A stretch of 64,000 nucleotides of DNA, from contig JAGVVL010000001.1 of the NCBI GenBank assembly GCA_018287875.1, positions 5,642,001 through 5,706,000 on the forward strand, read 5' to 3'. Every line of letters starts with the position of its first letter. Position 1 is the stretch's first letter. The DNA is from Nigrospora sphaerica (lineage: Eukaryota; Ascomycota; Sordariomycetes; Amphisphaeriales; Apiosporaceae). The translations under genes were made by a program, and so were the position numbers. Below are positions 32,679 to 44,584 of the stretch, piece by piece. The notes under the pieces were generated by a model. It saw only the letters and a program-made list of their open reading frames with translations, was not told where the DNA came from and searched no databases.

Positions 32679-34187
32679 ATGAAGAAGACGCTCCTCCTGT
32701 GCTTCATTCACGGCTTCAAGGGCGGCGACGACACCTTTGGGGCCAGCGGCGACTTCACGGAGCACCTGGCGGCGCTGCTGAGCGCCGAGCTCCCGCGCGT
32801 CGCCATCCGCACGATCGTCTACCCCAAGTACGAGACGCGCGGGGACCTGGGCGACTGCGTCGCCCGCTTCCGCGACTGGCTGCTTGAGAAGGTCATCGAC
32901 CTCGAGGTGGCCCAGGGCACCCCGAGCCCCACGGTTGACCCGGGCGTCCGTACCATCCTTATCGGCCACTCCATGGGCGGCATCGTCGCTGCCGAGACAG
33001 CCCTCGCCCTCAGCCGCGACCGCCCCGTCGCGCCCCACGGGGGGACGGGCGAGGACGACGGCGGGGGCAGCGGCGAGGAAGCCGACGCGAAGGCAGCGGG
33101 CGGCGCCGCGGAGAAGGGCAAGGCCCAGGAGCCCGACGTCTTCAACGCCATGATGTTTCCGTACGTGCAGGGTGTCCTGGCCTTCGACACGCCGTACCTG
33201 GGCATCTCGCCCGGCGTCGTCGCCCACGGCGCCGAGGGCCACTACCAGAACGCCGCCGCCGTCCTGGGCCAGCTCGGCGGCCTCGCCGGCCTCTGGGGCG
33301 GCAACAAGACGGCCCAGGAGGACGCCGCCGCCCGCGCCGCCCAGCAGAAACCCCTGGCGGCCCTCGAGGCACCGCCCGACCGGGGCAACAAGAAAGACGG
33401 CAAAGGAGCGGCGACAGCCGGCGGCGGCGGCGGCGGCTGGGGCAGCTGGGGCAAGATCGCCATGGCGGCTGGGGCGGCGGGCGCGGTAAGCAAAATCTTG
33501 TGTTCTTTACTTTCCTCTCCCGCACGAATCCCTGTCCGTTGTACTCCCGTTGCCTTTTGATCCCACCGTTCCGGCCCGAGGGCGCTCCGCACCACGCTCC
33601 CCGAACCCCCTCCCCACGTTCGGGAAAACGGCTGACTCGGGAGGGCGAAAAGCTGGCGGCGGGCGGCGCGGCGGCCTACGTCAACCGGCAGCAGTTGAGC
33701 GAGGGCTGGAGCTGGGTCGGGAGCCACCTCGAGTTCGTCGGGTGCCTGGCCAAGGGCGAGGAGCTGCGCCAGCGCGTGCAGGCCATGGTGCGCCTCGAGA
33801 GGGAGGTCGGCGTCGGCTTCGCCAACCTCTACACGCGCCTCGGCCGCGCCGCCGGCTCCAAGCAGGTCAGCACCGTCGGCCTCGTCATGGGCAACGAGCG
33901 CACCTTTTGCAACCTGCCCAAGAAGCAGGCCGCCGGCCTGTGGAAGGAGGCCGTCAACGACGCCGCCAAGGACGAGACGGGCGCCCATATGGGTACGTAT
34001 CCCCCCCCGGACGCGGGTGGTCATTATCGTGTGCGGTGCGAGCTAATGCACCCCCCCCGGCGCAGCCATGTTCGAGGCCGACCACAACCCGGGCTTCGCC
34101 AAGCTTTCAGACGACGCGAAGAACCTCATTGTTAGTTGGACGAAGAACGAGTGGTACGAATCAAGCAGCTTGGAGATAGAGGAATAA
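32679..34187 (+). CDS. DUF676-type alpha/beta hydrolase (putative serine esterase/lipase)
   Basis: Three exons (32679-33485, 33644-33992, 34066-34187; introns of 158 and 73 bp) join in frame to 425 residues. The N-terminus has the alpha/beta-hydrolase oxyanion strand LLLCFIHGFKGGDDTF, and the nucleophile elbow GHSMGG is at about residues 97-102, with Ser as nucleophile. The block VQGVLAFDTPYLGI is typical of the family. Between the elbow helix and that block sits a Gly/Glu/Lys-rich insert (about residues 118-150). A second Gly/Ala-rich segment precedes the first intron. The C-terminal exons carry ERTFCNLPKK and FEADHNPGF. Substrate is unknown. The acceptor at 33643 is the only one seen that restores the phase of the conserved downstream frame. 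The gene is convergent with phs1. Confidence 0.8.
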
Positions 34188-34767
34188 GGAGTTGAGGTAC
34201 AGGCGTCTGGCGTCGTCATCGAGTGTGGAAGACGTCTTCCCCCCGCGAGTGGCTACTTGGGTATGTTAGCTCAACGTTGTTTCCAAGCATAGAACACGGT
34301 GCTTTCAAGCAAGTTTTATTTTTCGCTATGCGCTGTCCCTAAGAAGCGACGCGGTTGTTCTACGTAATGCTACATGGCGTACTGCGTACCAATGCATGGA
34401 CTCTATACTGCCCTCATCGAAAGACTACCCCTTTCCCTTCTTTCGGACCGACAAGCAGTTCGCAGGTGCCTTTCAAGATTCCATGGGATAACCACCGGGC
34501 CCTTTGCCCCTTTCAATAGACATTAAACAATCATCTTGGGAAAAGACCACAAGGCATGTTTCAATGGATGCCTTGTAGTGTTCCTCCGCTGTCTTGAAGC
34601 TTTTGTGGGTTTAGCCAGCAATGCCGTGGGGATTTGTATAGTCTTCCAAGCAGCCCTCATCGTCGGCTTTTGGCGTCTACGGCTCCTCGCCTCCCAGCGC
34701 GCTATACACGACTGCGTTCTAACCGGTCGCAGTGCAGGCATCGACCCAAGCCGCAACGGCGGTGATT
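34188..34767. other. Convergent 3' region, hydrolase / phs1
   Basis: About 580 bp that should contain both 3' UTRs. Composition is less GC-rich than the flanking coding DNA. No gene seen. Confidence 0.6.
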
Positions 34768-35527
34768 CTATTGCGCTTTGGCAGCCCGAGTGTTTGCGTC
34801 GCGCAGGACCTTGCGTCTCTGCTTGTTCATGTGGCCGATGAGGACGTAGGCGCCAATGGGCCAGACGACGAACAGGCAGGCGCCTAGGACGGTCCGGTAG
34901 GGCATGCCGTACGTCTGCTTGGCGGGCTCGAGGGCGCGCCACATCTGGATCATCTCGCTCGTGATGCCGAGGGGGTAGAGGATGAGGTAGGAGCTGTAAC
35001 GCAGCCAGACGAATGCGGCCGGCTCGAAGCCCAGCAGCTTGAGCGCCAGGAACGAGTAGCGGATCACCTCGGTGACGGACCAGGCGAATAGCATCGACGA
35101 GTAGACGGGCGACTGGCACAGCTCCGGAAACGGGTACTGCACGCCCCAAACCGCCACGTAGCGGGAGGCGACCTGGGCCGCCGCCGTGACGGGGTCGGAG
35201 CGAACGATGCCTACGGGCGGGACAGAGGACAAGAGGCCAGCATCAGTTTCTGGTTCACGAGGCGAAGCGGGCGGGGCGGGCGGTGGGAGCAGGGTACGGC
35301 ATACCGACGAGCCCGTGCAAGACGTCCATGATCATCAGCGTCTGGGTCCACAGCACGAAGTCGCCCGTGGCGAAGTAGACGAACTGGGGGCCGCGCAGGA
35401 CATTGGCGCCCACGGTGCGGCCCAGCACCGTCAGCCAGAGGACGGACGACAGGGCATTGTAGAGGACGAGGTAGCCCGTCTTGAGCGGCGATGACCGCTT
35501 CGGCGGCTTGGACGCTTCCTGAGCCAT
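34768..35527 (-). CDS. phs1: Very-long-chain 3-hydroxyacyl-CoA dehydratase (PHS1/PTPLA family)
   Basis: Two exons (35527-35305 and 35210-34768; 94-bp intron) give 221 residues. PHS1 is an ER multispanning membrane enzyme that removes water from 3-hydroxyacyl-CoA in the very-long-chain fatty acid elongation cycle and so feeds sphingolipid synthesis. The catalytic pair is visible as Tyr153 and Glu160 in LILYPLGITSE, with the seven-residue spacing known from yeast Phs1. Other family blocks are GYLVLYNALSSVLW near the N-terminus, MDVLHGLVGIVRSDP across the splice, and FAWSVTEVIRYSFLAL. Several hydrophobic segments fit the expected six helices. The N-terminus is short and basic (MAQEASKPPKRSSPLK). 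Confidence 0.93.
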
Positions 35528-36985
35528 AGCTGGAACGATCCGACGCCGGAAGCGAGAGGGGGCGGAGAGCGAGCGGGAGGACTGGCGGGAGGGCTGACGA
35601 TGTAGACTCGCGCAGGTTCGGGCGAAGGGGGAGGGGGGTTCCTGGGGAACTTTTTCCGGACGATGCCTTTTGACGTGACGAGGATCAAGAAGACGGGCCG
35701 CGGGCTACTGGCCAGATGCCACCAAGTTTGTTTTTATTGGCTTGTTGGGATTTTGCTGCCGTCGAGGTACATGATGAGGTACTGAACTAGCCGAGAACTG
35801 GGGACGGTGCCGCCGCCACGGGTTCCTGCCGCTGCACTTGCAAGGATATTCGAATGAGAATCTCTCGGGGCATCCCCATCGGGCAACTACATAGACCTCA
35901 TTGATAGGTAATATAAGTACAATTGTATGAAGGTAGAGTAGACAAGTAGCCAATCGCCGTGAACGCTCGATGGTTGCCCAACAGCTTCGGCGCAACGGCT
36001 GCCTTGCACTTACCAGTATGTACCCAGGTACTCGGTACCAACGTACGTAAACGGATAAGAAGTACGCAGTTGCTAAAGGAAAGGAAAGTCCGTTAGCAGG
36101 TCCATGCAATTAAGGTTATTTGGACGAGCAGTGCAACACTACATTGGTCTCACCCGGAACTGCTACACCCACCGCATTGGAACGTGCTTGATCTACGTAA
36201 AACGCAAGGTGCTGGCCCATAGGCGTCACAACAGAACCTGCGTCGTCCGAGCGAAGAAACATCGCCGTCGGCCACGTGCCGTTCGGTCTTGGCGGATTCC
36301 CCTCGGCGGCCGCACTTACAAGCACCGAGGAAACAGCCAAGTTGCACGAGCATTGTCTTGGGAGCTGTGGTGTCGTCCTGGGCAGCCTCACAAGGTCGCA
36401 TCGCAGACTTGGCTCTCCTCAACTGCGCCCGACTCGACCCCGAAATAACTGTGTGCGTGGGGGAAACGCCGCGGGGGCGAGCGACCACGGCTCGCATTTC
36501 CCATTGTCATAGCCCGTGACCGCCAGGGGAGGGGTCGACGCCCGCAACCCAAAACACCTGTAACGCCAAGGCCTAACCCCCATGCCAGCGCCATCGAGGG
36601 GCACACCACTCAGCACCTGGGCATCTGTTTCCCAGTGCGGGCCCGGGGGGGTTATTTTCAGCTTCGCTTCAATGCTACAATTCCCGGTTCCAGGCCCTTC
36701 CGGACCCAAGAAAGACTGGGTAGCGCGCCGAGGCGTCCCAGGCCCATGTCGCTGCTATCACGAGGCCAGAGGGCCAGGCTCACGATGATATACCCGGGCC
36801 TCCCGTCGCCGTCCGCGCAGTGACGATCCTTCGTTCCTATAGTGCCGTATCTGATTCTCATAGCTGTACATGCCGCACGAAGCTTGACGCCTCGTTGCTT
36901 TTTTTACTTGTCGTTTTTTGTTTCCAATACTTTGTTCATTTCAGTTCTTCTAGAAGCCGGGCTTCTGTTTCATAATATCCTTATC
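35528..36985. other. Intergenic between phs1 and secreted-protein gene
   Basis: About 1.46 kb between two start codons that point away from each other, so both promoters should be here. T-rich sequence at about 36897-36960 precedes the plus-strand gene. No further gene is supported. Confidence 0.55.
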
Positions 36986-37857
36986 ATGCATCTCTCTTCC
37001 GTTATCGTTGCCGCCCTGTCGCTAGTGAGCCTGGGCCTCTCCGACAGAATCACCTTCACCGTAAGTGAAAAGCAAGTCGCGGCTGCGAAGACCACACAAC
37101 TGATGTCCCACCTGCTTAGGGTAGCGCCGCCGCCCGCGCCAAATTGATCACGGCTTACAGGGTCCCTTCCCTTATCGCCAAACGTCAGGATATCTCGCCC
37201 AGGGCCATCATACTGATAGGCGGGGTCGGGGGGCTTAAAGCGAATGGAACGGCTGGCGAGGCGAAGAAGCCCGCCGAAGGCAAGGCTGGTGAAGGCTTGT
37301 CCGGGATCGACAAGGCTCGCAAGAGCGCCGACGAGGCTCTTAAGAATGCCGACGAAGCGCTCAAGAATATCGACAAGGCTCGCCAGAGGCTCGACGGAGC
37401 GAAAGGCGGCGAAGGCAAAGCCGGGGGCGAGAAGGCCAAGCCAGCCGAAGGAGAGAAGGCCAAGCCAGCCGAGGGAGAGAAAGCTAAGCCAGCCGGGGGA
37501 GAAACCGCTGCGCCTGTTGTAGAACTGCCTGCCGGAGGAGAAAACGGCGGCTCGGCTGGCAAAGCCCCTGCTGGAGGCGAGAAGGCCGCCCCGGCCCAGG
37601 GGGAAAATGCGGCCGCCGAGGGCACCAAGGCCGAAGACGCGACAGCAGTCAAGGAAGGCAAGCAGTTCGAGGGAAACCAGGGCATCACGGTGGACAGGAA
37701 CGGGAACACCAAGAACCTAGGTGGCAGCGCCGGCATCACCAAGGGATCCGACGGCAGTACGTCGGTCGGCGGTGCCGCCGGCATCAACATTCTATCCACT
37801 GGGGACGACGTGGCAGCAGCCGAGGAGGAGGCCGAACAGTCCGAGGAATCTAAGTAG
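36986..37857 (+). CDS. Predicted secreted Lys/Ala/Glu-repeat protein, function unknown
   Basis: Two exons (36986-37060 and 37120-37857; 59-bp intron, GTAAGT...CTTAG, phase 0) give 270 residues. Exon 1 encodes a classical signal peptide (MHLSSVIVAALSLVSLGLS). The mature part has AIILIGGVGGLKANG, then an amphipathic repeat region (ADEALKN twice, IDKARQRL) and about three copies of an eight-residue GEKAKPAE unit, followed by degenerate Gly/Glu/Ala repeats. The C-terminus is Gly-rich with NLGGSAGITKGSDG and VGGAAGIN and ends in an acidic tail. There are no cysteines after the signal peptide and no obvious GPI site. I know no domain for it; the composition resembles hydrophilin or LEA-like and some cell-wall proteins. 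The acceptor choice rests on phase: the CTTAG at 37119 gives an open in-frame join. Confidence 0.65.
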
Positions 37858-40800
37858 GGCGCGGGGAGGAGGGGTGCTTCAGAGCCATGAACCTGGCAAC
37901 AATATTCGGTTGACTCAAACAGATACCGCGTTATTAATAAGAAAATGGGGGGGGGAGAACAACAGAGCCAAGTAAAGAGCGTGCCGATGGGAGGAAAGCC
38001 CCGTCATTGGCTCTTCTCGTTGCTTATCACGTACTCCTTATGAGAGATTTGGGTACGTGAATCGCCCATCCTCGCCAAGTGAAGCCTGGGGTCAAAGGGA
38101 GACCACCATACAGAAAGAGCTTGTGTGACCAAACATCTGCTTGGCAGGCACAAAATTTCTATAGGCATCATGTTATAAGTGGCAGCGTTAGCTGGTCTTG
38201 TGGGACACGCTTTCGCCGTCTCTCCAGCCCAGCACCCAGAAGTATGGTATATCCAACCCTGCGTAGCACTTCCATGGGCTCATGTCATCTCAGACTAAAC
38301 GCAATAACCATGAGGGTCATACACCATATGTGGCAAGTGCAACACACCCTCTGTCATGTCAACCAGGCTTGGGACATCGATCTGGGGGAGAAGATGAAAT
38401 GTGGCTGTCATATCTCAGATGCTTACCGATCTTCCGGCCCACGGCCCCGACAAGCAATGAAACTGCATAAACCGGGATTAGCTGATAGCTACGTGCTGTG
38501 CGTCCCGTAACTCAGCATTTTCCACGTCGCCCCCCAATAGGGCTACAGCATCAATCAGACCCCCTTTGTTTGGTGTGTATATTCTCCAGGCGTGCCGGGT
38601 CCTCTTCGCCGTCGGTTCACAGTATAGTACCATAGCCACAACTTTTCCCCTTGGAATTGTCATTCCGCTGACCACCCACCGCATCCGTAGGGCGTGCCGT
38701 CTTCCTGCCATCTTTGGACCAGTTGACGCCCTGGTGACAGATCAACTCGGCCTACAAAAACCTCACCGGTAGCCCAGCTACTGCCGTAACACCCCCTGTG
38801 CTCTTCAGAACAAAGGTTTGTGGTTAGAGCCACGGCATTAAGTGATCACATAAACCGAGAAATAACCCAGCAGGCGGGAAGTGACAGCATCCGAAGGGAC
38901 GCCCAAGGTGCCAAAACCTGGCGATTGTGCAGGCCCCTGAAATCAGGGGTTCGACGCCACGGAAAGGTGCCTTCAACCCTTGATGATCTTCACCCTGCTG
39001 TCTCGGAGACCTTGTTACCTCTGAATATGTAAGATGCCATTGTACGCATGTACAATGACTCGAGCGCTGGCATTGACGCCACGGGTTGTACTAAGAACAA
39101 CCCCTGTTGACCGTGTGACTGGCTCTCGGGAACCCTGACGGTGATCCCCCGCATCGGAGCCGCAATGTGGGATGCCGTATGCAAAGGCGGCACAGAGGAA
39201 GGCGAGGTCGAGCCGAATCCCGGCAGCTTAACCATACGTTCCGGTTTGCAGGTTGCGTTTCATGGTTTGTACAGGTATTCGTATTCAACTTGGGACATCG
39301 TCATCCCCACCGGCGACAACCCTACGTGGCTATTTTCGTCTCGAGTCTGTGTATTCATATCCAGTTCCCATTGGACATCCTGCGTCGATGACCATCAATT
39401 TTGAAGCTGAAGACTCGGCGTCGAGCGGCACGTGATGTAAGCTTAACCTGGGAGGCAACTCGTGGCCCCTTGGTCGGGACCCAGCGCAACCAACAACCCC
39501 CTTAGCGAAACAAATCAGGGTCGAATACTCGAACCTTGTGATTCACGACGATCCTGTATGTTCGAGTAGGTACCATAGTATGGGCACGTCCTCGTCAGTC
39601 CCAACCGCAGTGTCATACTCACGAGCACAGAGTCCACCAATTGCCCAAGGCGTCAACAGATACTCGTGAGTGTCTAATTGGCTATTAAAGACAGATGAGA
39701 CCGGTAGCCGCGATGCCGATAATCGCCTTCGCCAACTGGATCAGGGTGTCGCCATCCGCGCCATACAGGCGGCCACTGACTTCCACCTTGCCGGGCCTCT
39801 AGATCTCCTGTCGGGACCGAACGGCACACATGTCTGTGTTCAAGTCGGATGAACTTCCCGTCCCTGGCCCCCCTTCACAGATGCCCCCCTTTCCGTCCCC
39901 CTGACTTCCAGAGGACCGTGTGGTCGAGAGGCAGCCTGGAGAATTACCATCACTGGCCGTCTCCCGCCTGACACTGCTGGGCCGAGGAAACGAAGGACCC
40001 AGGCACCTCCTGTGACGACACGCACGCGCGTCGTAGGATAAGGCGTACGTGGGTCTCCGGCCGCGGTGAGGCCGAGCCCTGCGACTCTGCCGCGTGGAAG
40101 CCTGTGCCGGCAGGGGAGAGAAAAACGCCGGGGGAAACCCAGGCGTGAAGAAGCCGCGTCCAGTTGGTCTGTCCGTTTATCTGGTTGTCCCTTTCCCCGC
40201 GGAACTGAGTATAGTACGATCGGCACCGACACTCAAGGACACGCGGGGGCACGGCCGGTCTTTCGGCACCGTCGGGACAGGGCAAAGAAGGTATACGCTT
40301 TTGGGCTTCCTCCCGGGACGCCAAGCAGACGAACCCAAGCTCACCGCAAACCGTGTCACCCTGCCCATACAACACGGGGTAGTAAACTGCGAAAACCCCC
40401 CCTCCCGAACGGGCTTGGCTGCGCAGGCCACGGGAGCTTTGGACGATTCTCTCTCTCCCTCCCCGCTGGGCTTGTGCCCAGGATGCTGATCCTGGACGGA
40501 AATGTACAAGTGAGAGGTACTTGGCGACGCAGTGAGCAAGCCGCGTTACCAAGACGGCACTGGCCACGACATGTGTCCTCACCGATTTTTGAGCCATGGA
40601 AAAAAAAAAAAGGTCGTGGGAACTGCCATGACCGAATGGGCACCTGGACCCATTCATCGGGTATTGTAGCCGGTTGAGGTAATCGTACAAGGCATGACGA
40701 GTTCGATGGGCGTTGAACCGGCTTCGTCTCCGCGCGCGCTTCGTTGCCGACGGCGGCGGTACCGGAACGTCACCGCCGACTCAGGAGTCCTCCTATCTTC

Positions 40801-43465
40801 TCGGGATCGGTTTTGAAGATCTCAAGTGGATGATATAAACCTGGGTCCTTCTGGCTGCCGCTACCCCTTGTGGGGGGAGGAATACCTGCTCGCCTGCTCG
40901 CCTCTTCGGGATCCACGCATATGGAGGAGGAAAAAAAACTCCATGTGACGCTGGCCGGGGGCGTGACCTGACTCGAGCACGTTTGCTGACCTGCAGCCCG
41001 CCCGCTTGCCATCTCGACGTGAGAGGAGGGAAATTCCCTGCTTCCAAGGCAGAGAGAGACCAGGGCCGGCTCACGGCCGGCCGGGCTCTTCTTGCGTGGG
41101 TATATGTGTTACGGGCTACGCCGCACCCACGCGCTTTTCGCGTCCGCGAGCAAAGATGCAGCTTCGGAACGATGCCCGACAAAGAACCACGTCCCCTCAA
41201 TTGCCGCCCAGCTAATAAGTAGTCCAGCTGCGGAGCATTGGTACCAGTACGTACTGGCCCGATCGATCGGTCGGCCCTACGCCAGACGCCAAAAAAGAGT
41301 GCCGTACTTCCCCATGGGAGAGCGCCGACGGCACACACAGCAATGCCGTCACCCATTGCGCAGGGCCCCGCGTCGCATGAAACGCTTTCGACGAGTATAC
41401 ACGGTTCGCGCGCTTCCGGGCCTGCTCCAACGAGGATCTCCCTGGGACCTTGGGCCGTTTAAATAAGCAACTCGGAAAGGCGAGCGTTTGGCTGGCTATC
41501 CCGTACCACGGGTTGTTTGCGTGGGAGATAAGAAATGGCCCGCGGAGAAGCAGGATAGCAAGCCAGGGCCCGGACGGGGTGGGGGATGTTCAATGGTCGA
41601 GAGAGAGCTACAACTACGCATGCTGCAGAATGCCTACATTTCCCCCCCTTCCCCATCCCCCCCGCCGACCAGCCCACATACGCTGCGCAACCCTGGTTCC
41701 CATTTGGCATGGATCGATAGAGATGGATGGGTTGGATGGAGAAGATGATGAAGGATAGCTATCTCGTTGCGAGCCGGGCAGTTGGATGGATGGATGTTCG
41801 GGCTGCCGGTCTCCACAGAACCACGCGACAGGCCTGGGGGGTATAACTCTAAAGTCACCTGGAGAGCTGTATGCGTCAGACCCGGCCGTCATCCATCATT
41901 TGATTGGCAACCAGTCAGTGCCCAGTACGGAGGGGAGGTGATAGTGAGAAGGACGCTGTGGGAAAAGACATCTGCTTCAGTCCACCAGCCGAGCCAGCAA
42001 AAGTGCCGTTCCCCGTGATGCGGGCGTGTGTAGTCCCACGACCCTTGGCCTGACCTGGTCTGATCCTGTCATTGTACGTTCGGGGGTGTCCGTGTCCGGG
42101 AGAAGGGGGAGGGGGGTGCTTGCGACACGAACATTCAGGGTCCTAACGGGCGTCCATGTGCGACATTTCAGCCGGGCGGACCGACGCCCAGACACACATT
42201 CACGCAGTAAGAGAGAAATAGATAAAGGAAAAAAGAGAGGATGTGTGTTTGTGTGTCACACCCTTCACATTCACTGAATCATCACCTTGCCTACTTCACT
42301 CCGACTCGGTTGAACCCCTCCGTACGTAGCTCGCGGGGTACTTACTTAGGGTATGTATGGGTATGTATGTAAGCCCAGAGTAGGCATAGAGAAGAATGGG
42401 GCAGAGGGAGGGAGGGCTCGTAACGTGCGGGTATGCCGTCATCACAGCTCTTGGGAAGGGGGTTGGCACCCCAGATAGTTGGTACCGTTCGAAATCGGCG
42501 GCACGAGCGCAACCCCGACTACCCTCCTCGTGGAAATGGTGGTGTGTGGCCGTGACCGATGGTTGCATGGAAGCGTCTTCTGGGGGAGCCAATAAGCATC
42601 GGGCGATAAGACGAATGCCGTGTGTTCCTATTTTTTTTTTTGGTTTGCGACGACCCGCATGTCGGTCGTGCTAGTCGCGGTGTGAGAAAGAAGGGTTGGG
42701 TTGTGTGCCCCTGTTCCCCGCTACCGGCCACTTGTTGGAGAGGCGCGCAGATCCCGCGGCCTGCGGAACGCCTAGAAGCGTACTCGTCTCCTCTTGCCCG
42801 AACGCCCGGAGAGGGTATAGTAGTAGAAAGAGTACATGTGTCTCGAACCATTGAGTACTCATCAGAAATACAATAAAACCGGCTGCCGTGGAACCGTACG
42901 GACAAGCTGTGACGGGTAACTTCCCATGGCGGTACAAGTCCAAGCTGCCGGACTGCCGTGGTGAACAGGTCCAGGCCATTCCGGTTGATACCGAAGGGTT
43001 CAAGTCGCAAAGGCGGTCGGAACCTTTTTCAACTCGGCATCATCCAACGCTCACGCGCACGAGATTGGCAGCCCACACGCCAAGGGTCTAGGGGAAGTCA
43101 AGAGTTGCCTAGATACCAAAAGCACCGAAACAGCCACCTCCCTCTGTTTGTCCGTCGGGCTCAGAACCCCTAGTCGAAGCTGTCAATACCTAGGGAAGGC
43201 GCCTACTTTCCACGCTTGCGTCGTGGCTGCCGCTAGAGGCGAAGACGGCTTCTCTTGTCCAGCGCCGCCGTGGTCGGGACACAAGGCGAGAAGAGGAGAA
43301 GCTGCCCGATGGCCCGGATGACAGCACGTCTTTTTTGCCGTTTATCTCCGAGGTGAAGGCGGAGGTTTGGGCCGTGAGTCTTTCTGGTCAGCCATGCTCC
43401 ATCGTCTCCCCTTCCACCCTCCCCCAAATAAGTCGCCAGGGGCTACTGGACGCGAACCAGGCAGT

Positions 43466-43479
43466 GGGGGGGGGGGGGG
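43466..43479 (+). repeat. G14 homopolymer
   Basis: Fourteen consecutive G residues between CAGT and TTGGGTACC. Confidence 0.9.
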
Positions 43480-44109
43480 TTGGGTACCAGCAAGCCACGA
43501 CCCCTCGCAGGATTGGGCCTATTGGACATGAGACGCTGTCCGGCTGGCAAGTAAACTTCCTCAAGGGGCACGGGAGATCGCCTTGAGACGATCACGATAA
43601 GAAAGACGTGCGCTTTCAGCTAACGAATAGCGCCTTCCGCTACCGAGCACCCAGTGAGTCCCTAGCCTGAGATCCTCCGAGTAGTGTGATTACAGTGGAC
43701 TGTGTTACGGTGGACCATCACGGGGCGATGACGGACCACGGTATGCCGAGGTTTGTTTCCCGTATAGGCATCCTTGTCCTCCGTACGTGGGCAAGCTGTC
43801 GCGTGTGGTTGCTTGTGGATAAGGGAGACATGTGCATGCACTCGAGGCCGCTTGCGATTCCAGCATTACTTTGCACTATGCAACCACAGAGGCCCTGATT
43901 CCCGGGCAGCGGCTGAACACTATTTGCTTGGGTACTCCGTGCCTCATGTGGCGGGAGGATTGGAACAGAGATGGGACGGGTCCGGGAAGATCTCGTTCTG
44001 CCCGATCTCTCGTCAGCAGCACGAGAGACAGCGACCTGTATTCGTTTCCTTTCTCTCCGTACGTGGTTGTGCTATGTACCGCCGTACCGATATCCGTCCC
44101 TAGCGAAGT

Positions 44110-44112
<3 letters not shown>

Positions 44113-44140
<28 letters not shown>
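44113..44140 (+). repeat. T28 homopolymer
   Basis: Twenty-eight uninterrupted T residues flanked by CCC on both sides. It could be a poly(A) tail of a minus-strand retrotransposed piece, but the flanks show no recognisable gene. Confidence 0.9.
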
Positions 44141-44556
44141 CCCTTGGTACCCGGTCACCCCGATAACATGGACATCGAGGCTCCCGCAGCGAACGGGCCT
44201 GGGAAAATTCCGTGCAGGCGGGCGGGCGAGGCTTGAGTCAAACGATGCAGCTTTTGCCTTGGGGCTATATATGTTTTTGCGCGAGACCCGACTCACAGTA
44301 GCTTGATGACACCGTCCACCTGTCAACGCCCGCCTCTGCATAGATAAGGACAAGGCATGTACCTCTCCGGATTAGCCGGAATCCAAACCTTGGGGCTGAA
44401 ATGGATGGATGGGGAATAGGCAAAAGGTGTGTGGGCACCTCCGCGATAACCTTATGTTCACCCGCCTAAAAAGGGCTAGAGAGGCAGGTATTGGATACAT
44501 ATGCTTGCATATATCATACACCTGTACATACTTCGTGCCGCTTCCTACTGACAGCC

Positions 44557-44584
44557 CTCTCTCTCTCTCTCGCGCGCGCGCGCG
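44557..44584 (+). repeat. (CT)7-(CG)7 dinucleotide junction
   Basis: Seven CT repeats pass directly into seven CG repeats. Alternating CG is the classical Z-DNA-forming sequence. Confidence 0.85.

Noticed and set aside
37144..37857. Stand-alone secreted-protein-gene frame starting at TTG 37144
   Set aside because: TTG is not a usual fungal start. Splicing from the signal-peptide exon at 36986 through the acceptor at 37119 gives a complete in-frame protein.
38930..38965. Hairpin CCCCTG-AAAT-CAGGGG followed by GGTTCGACGCC
   Set aside because: The B-box match is isolated; no tRNA-like fold and no conserved RNA family recognised.
39190..39230. 2A-like peptide EVEPNPGS in a plus-strand frame
   Set aside because: The essential final proline is Ser and the first Asp is Glu, the frame has no ATG context or flanking coding evidence, and no retroelement domain is nearby.
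37858..39900. Possible repeat-induced point mutation region
   Set aside because: Composition is only moderately lower in GC, with no strong TpA excess by eye and no recognisable repeat-derived coding remnants.
40793..41356. 187-codon minus-strand frame and overlapping plus frames
   Set aside because: Arg/Pro/Ala-rich translation on both strands is typical of GC-rich spacer; no conserved block.
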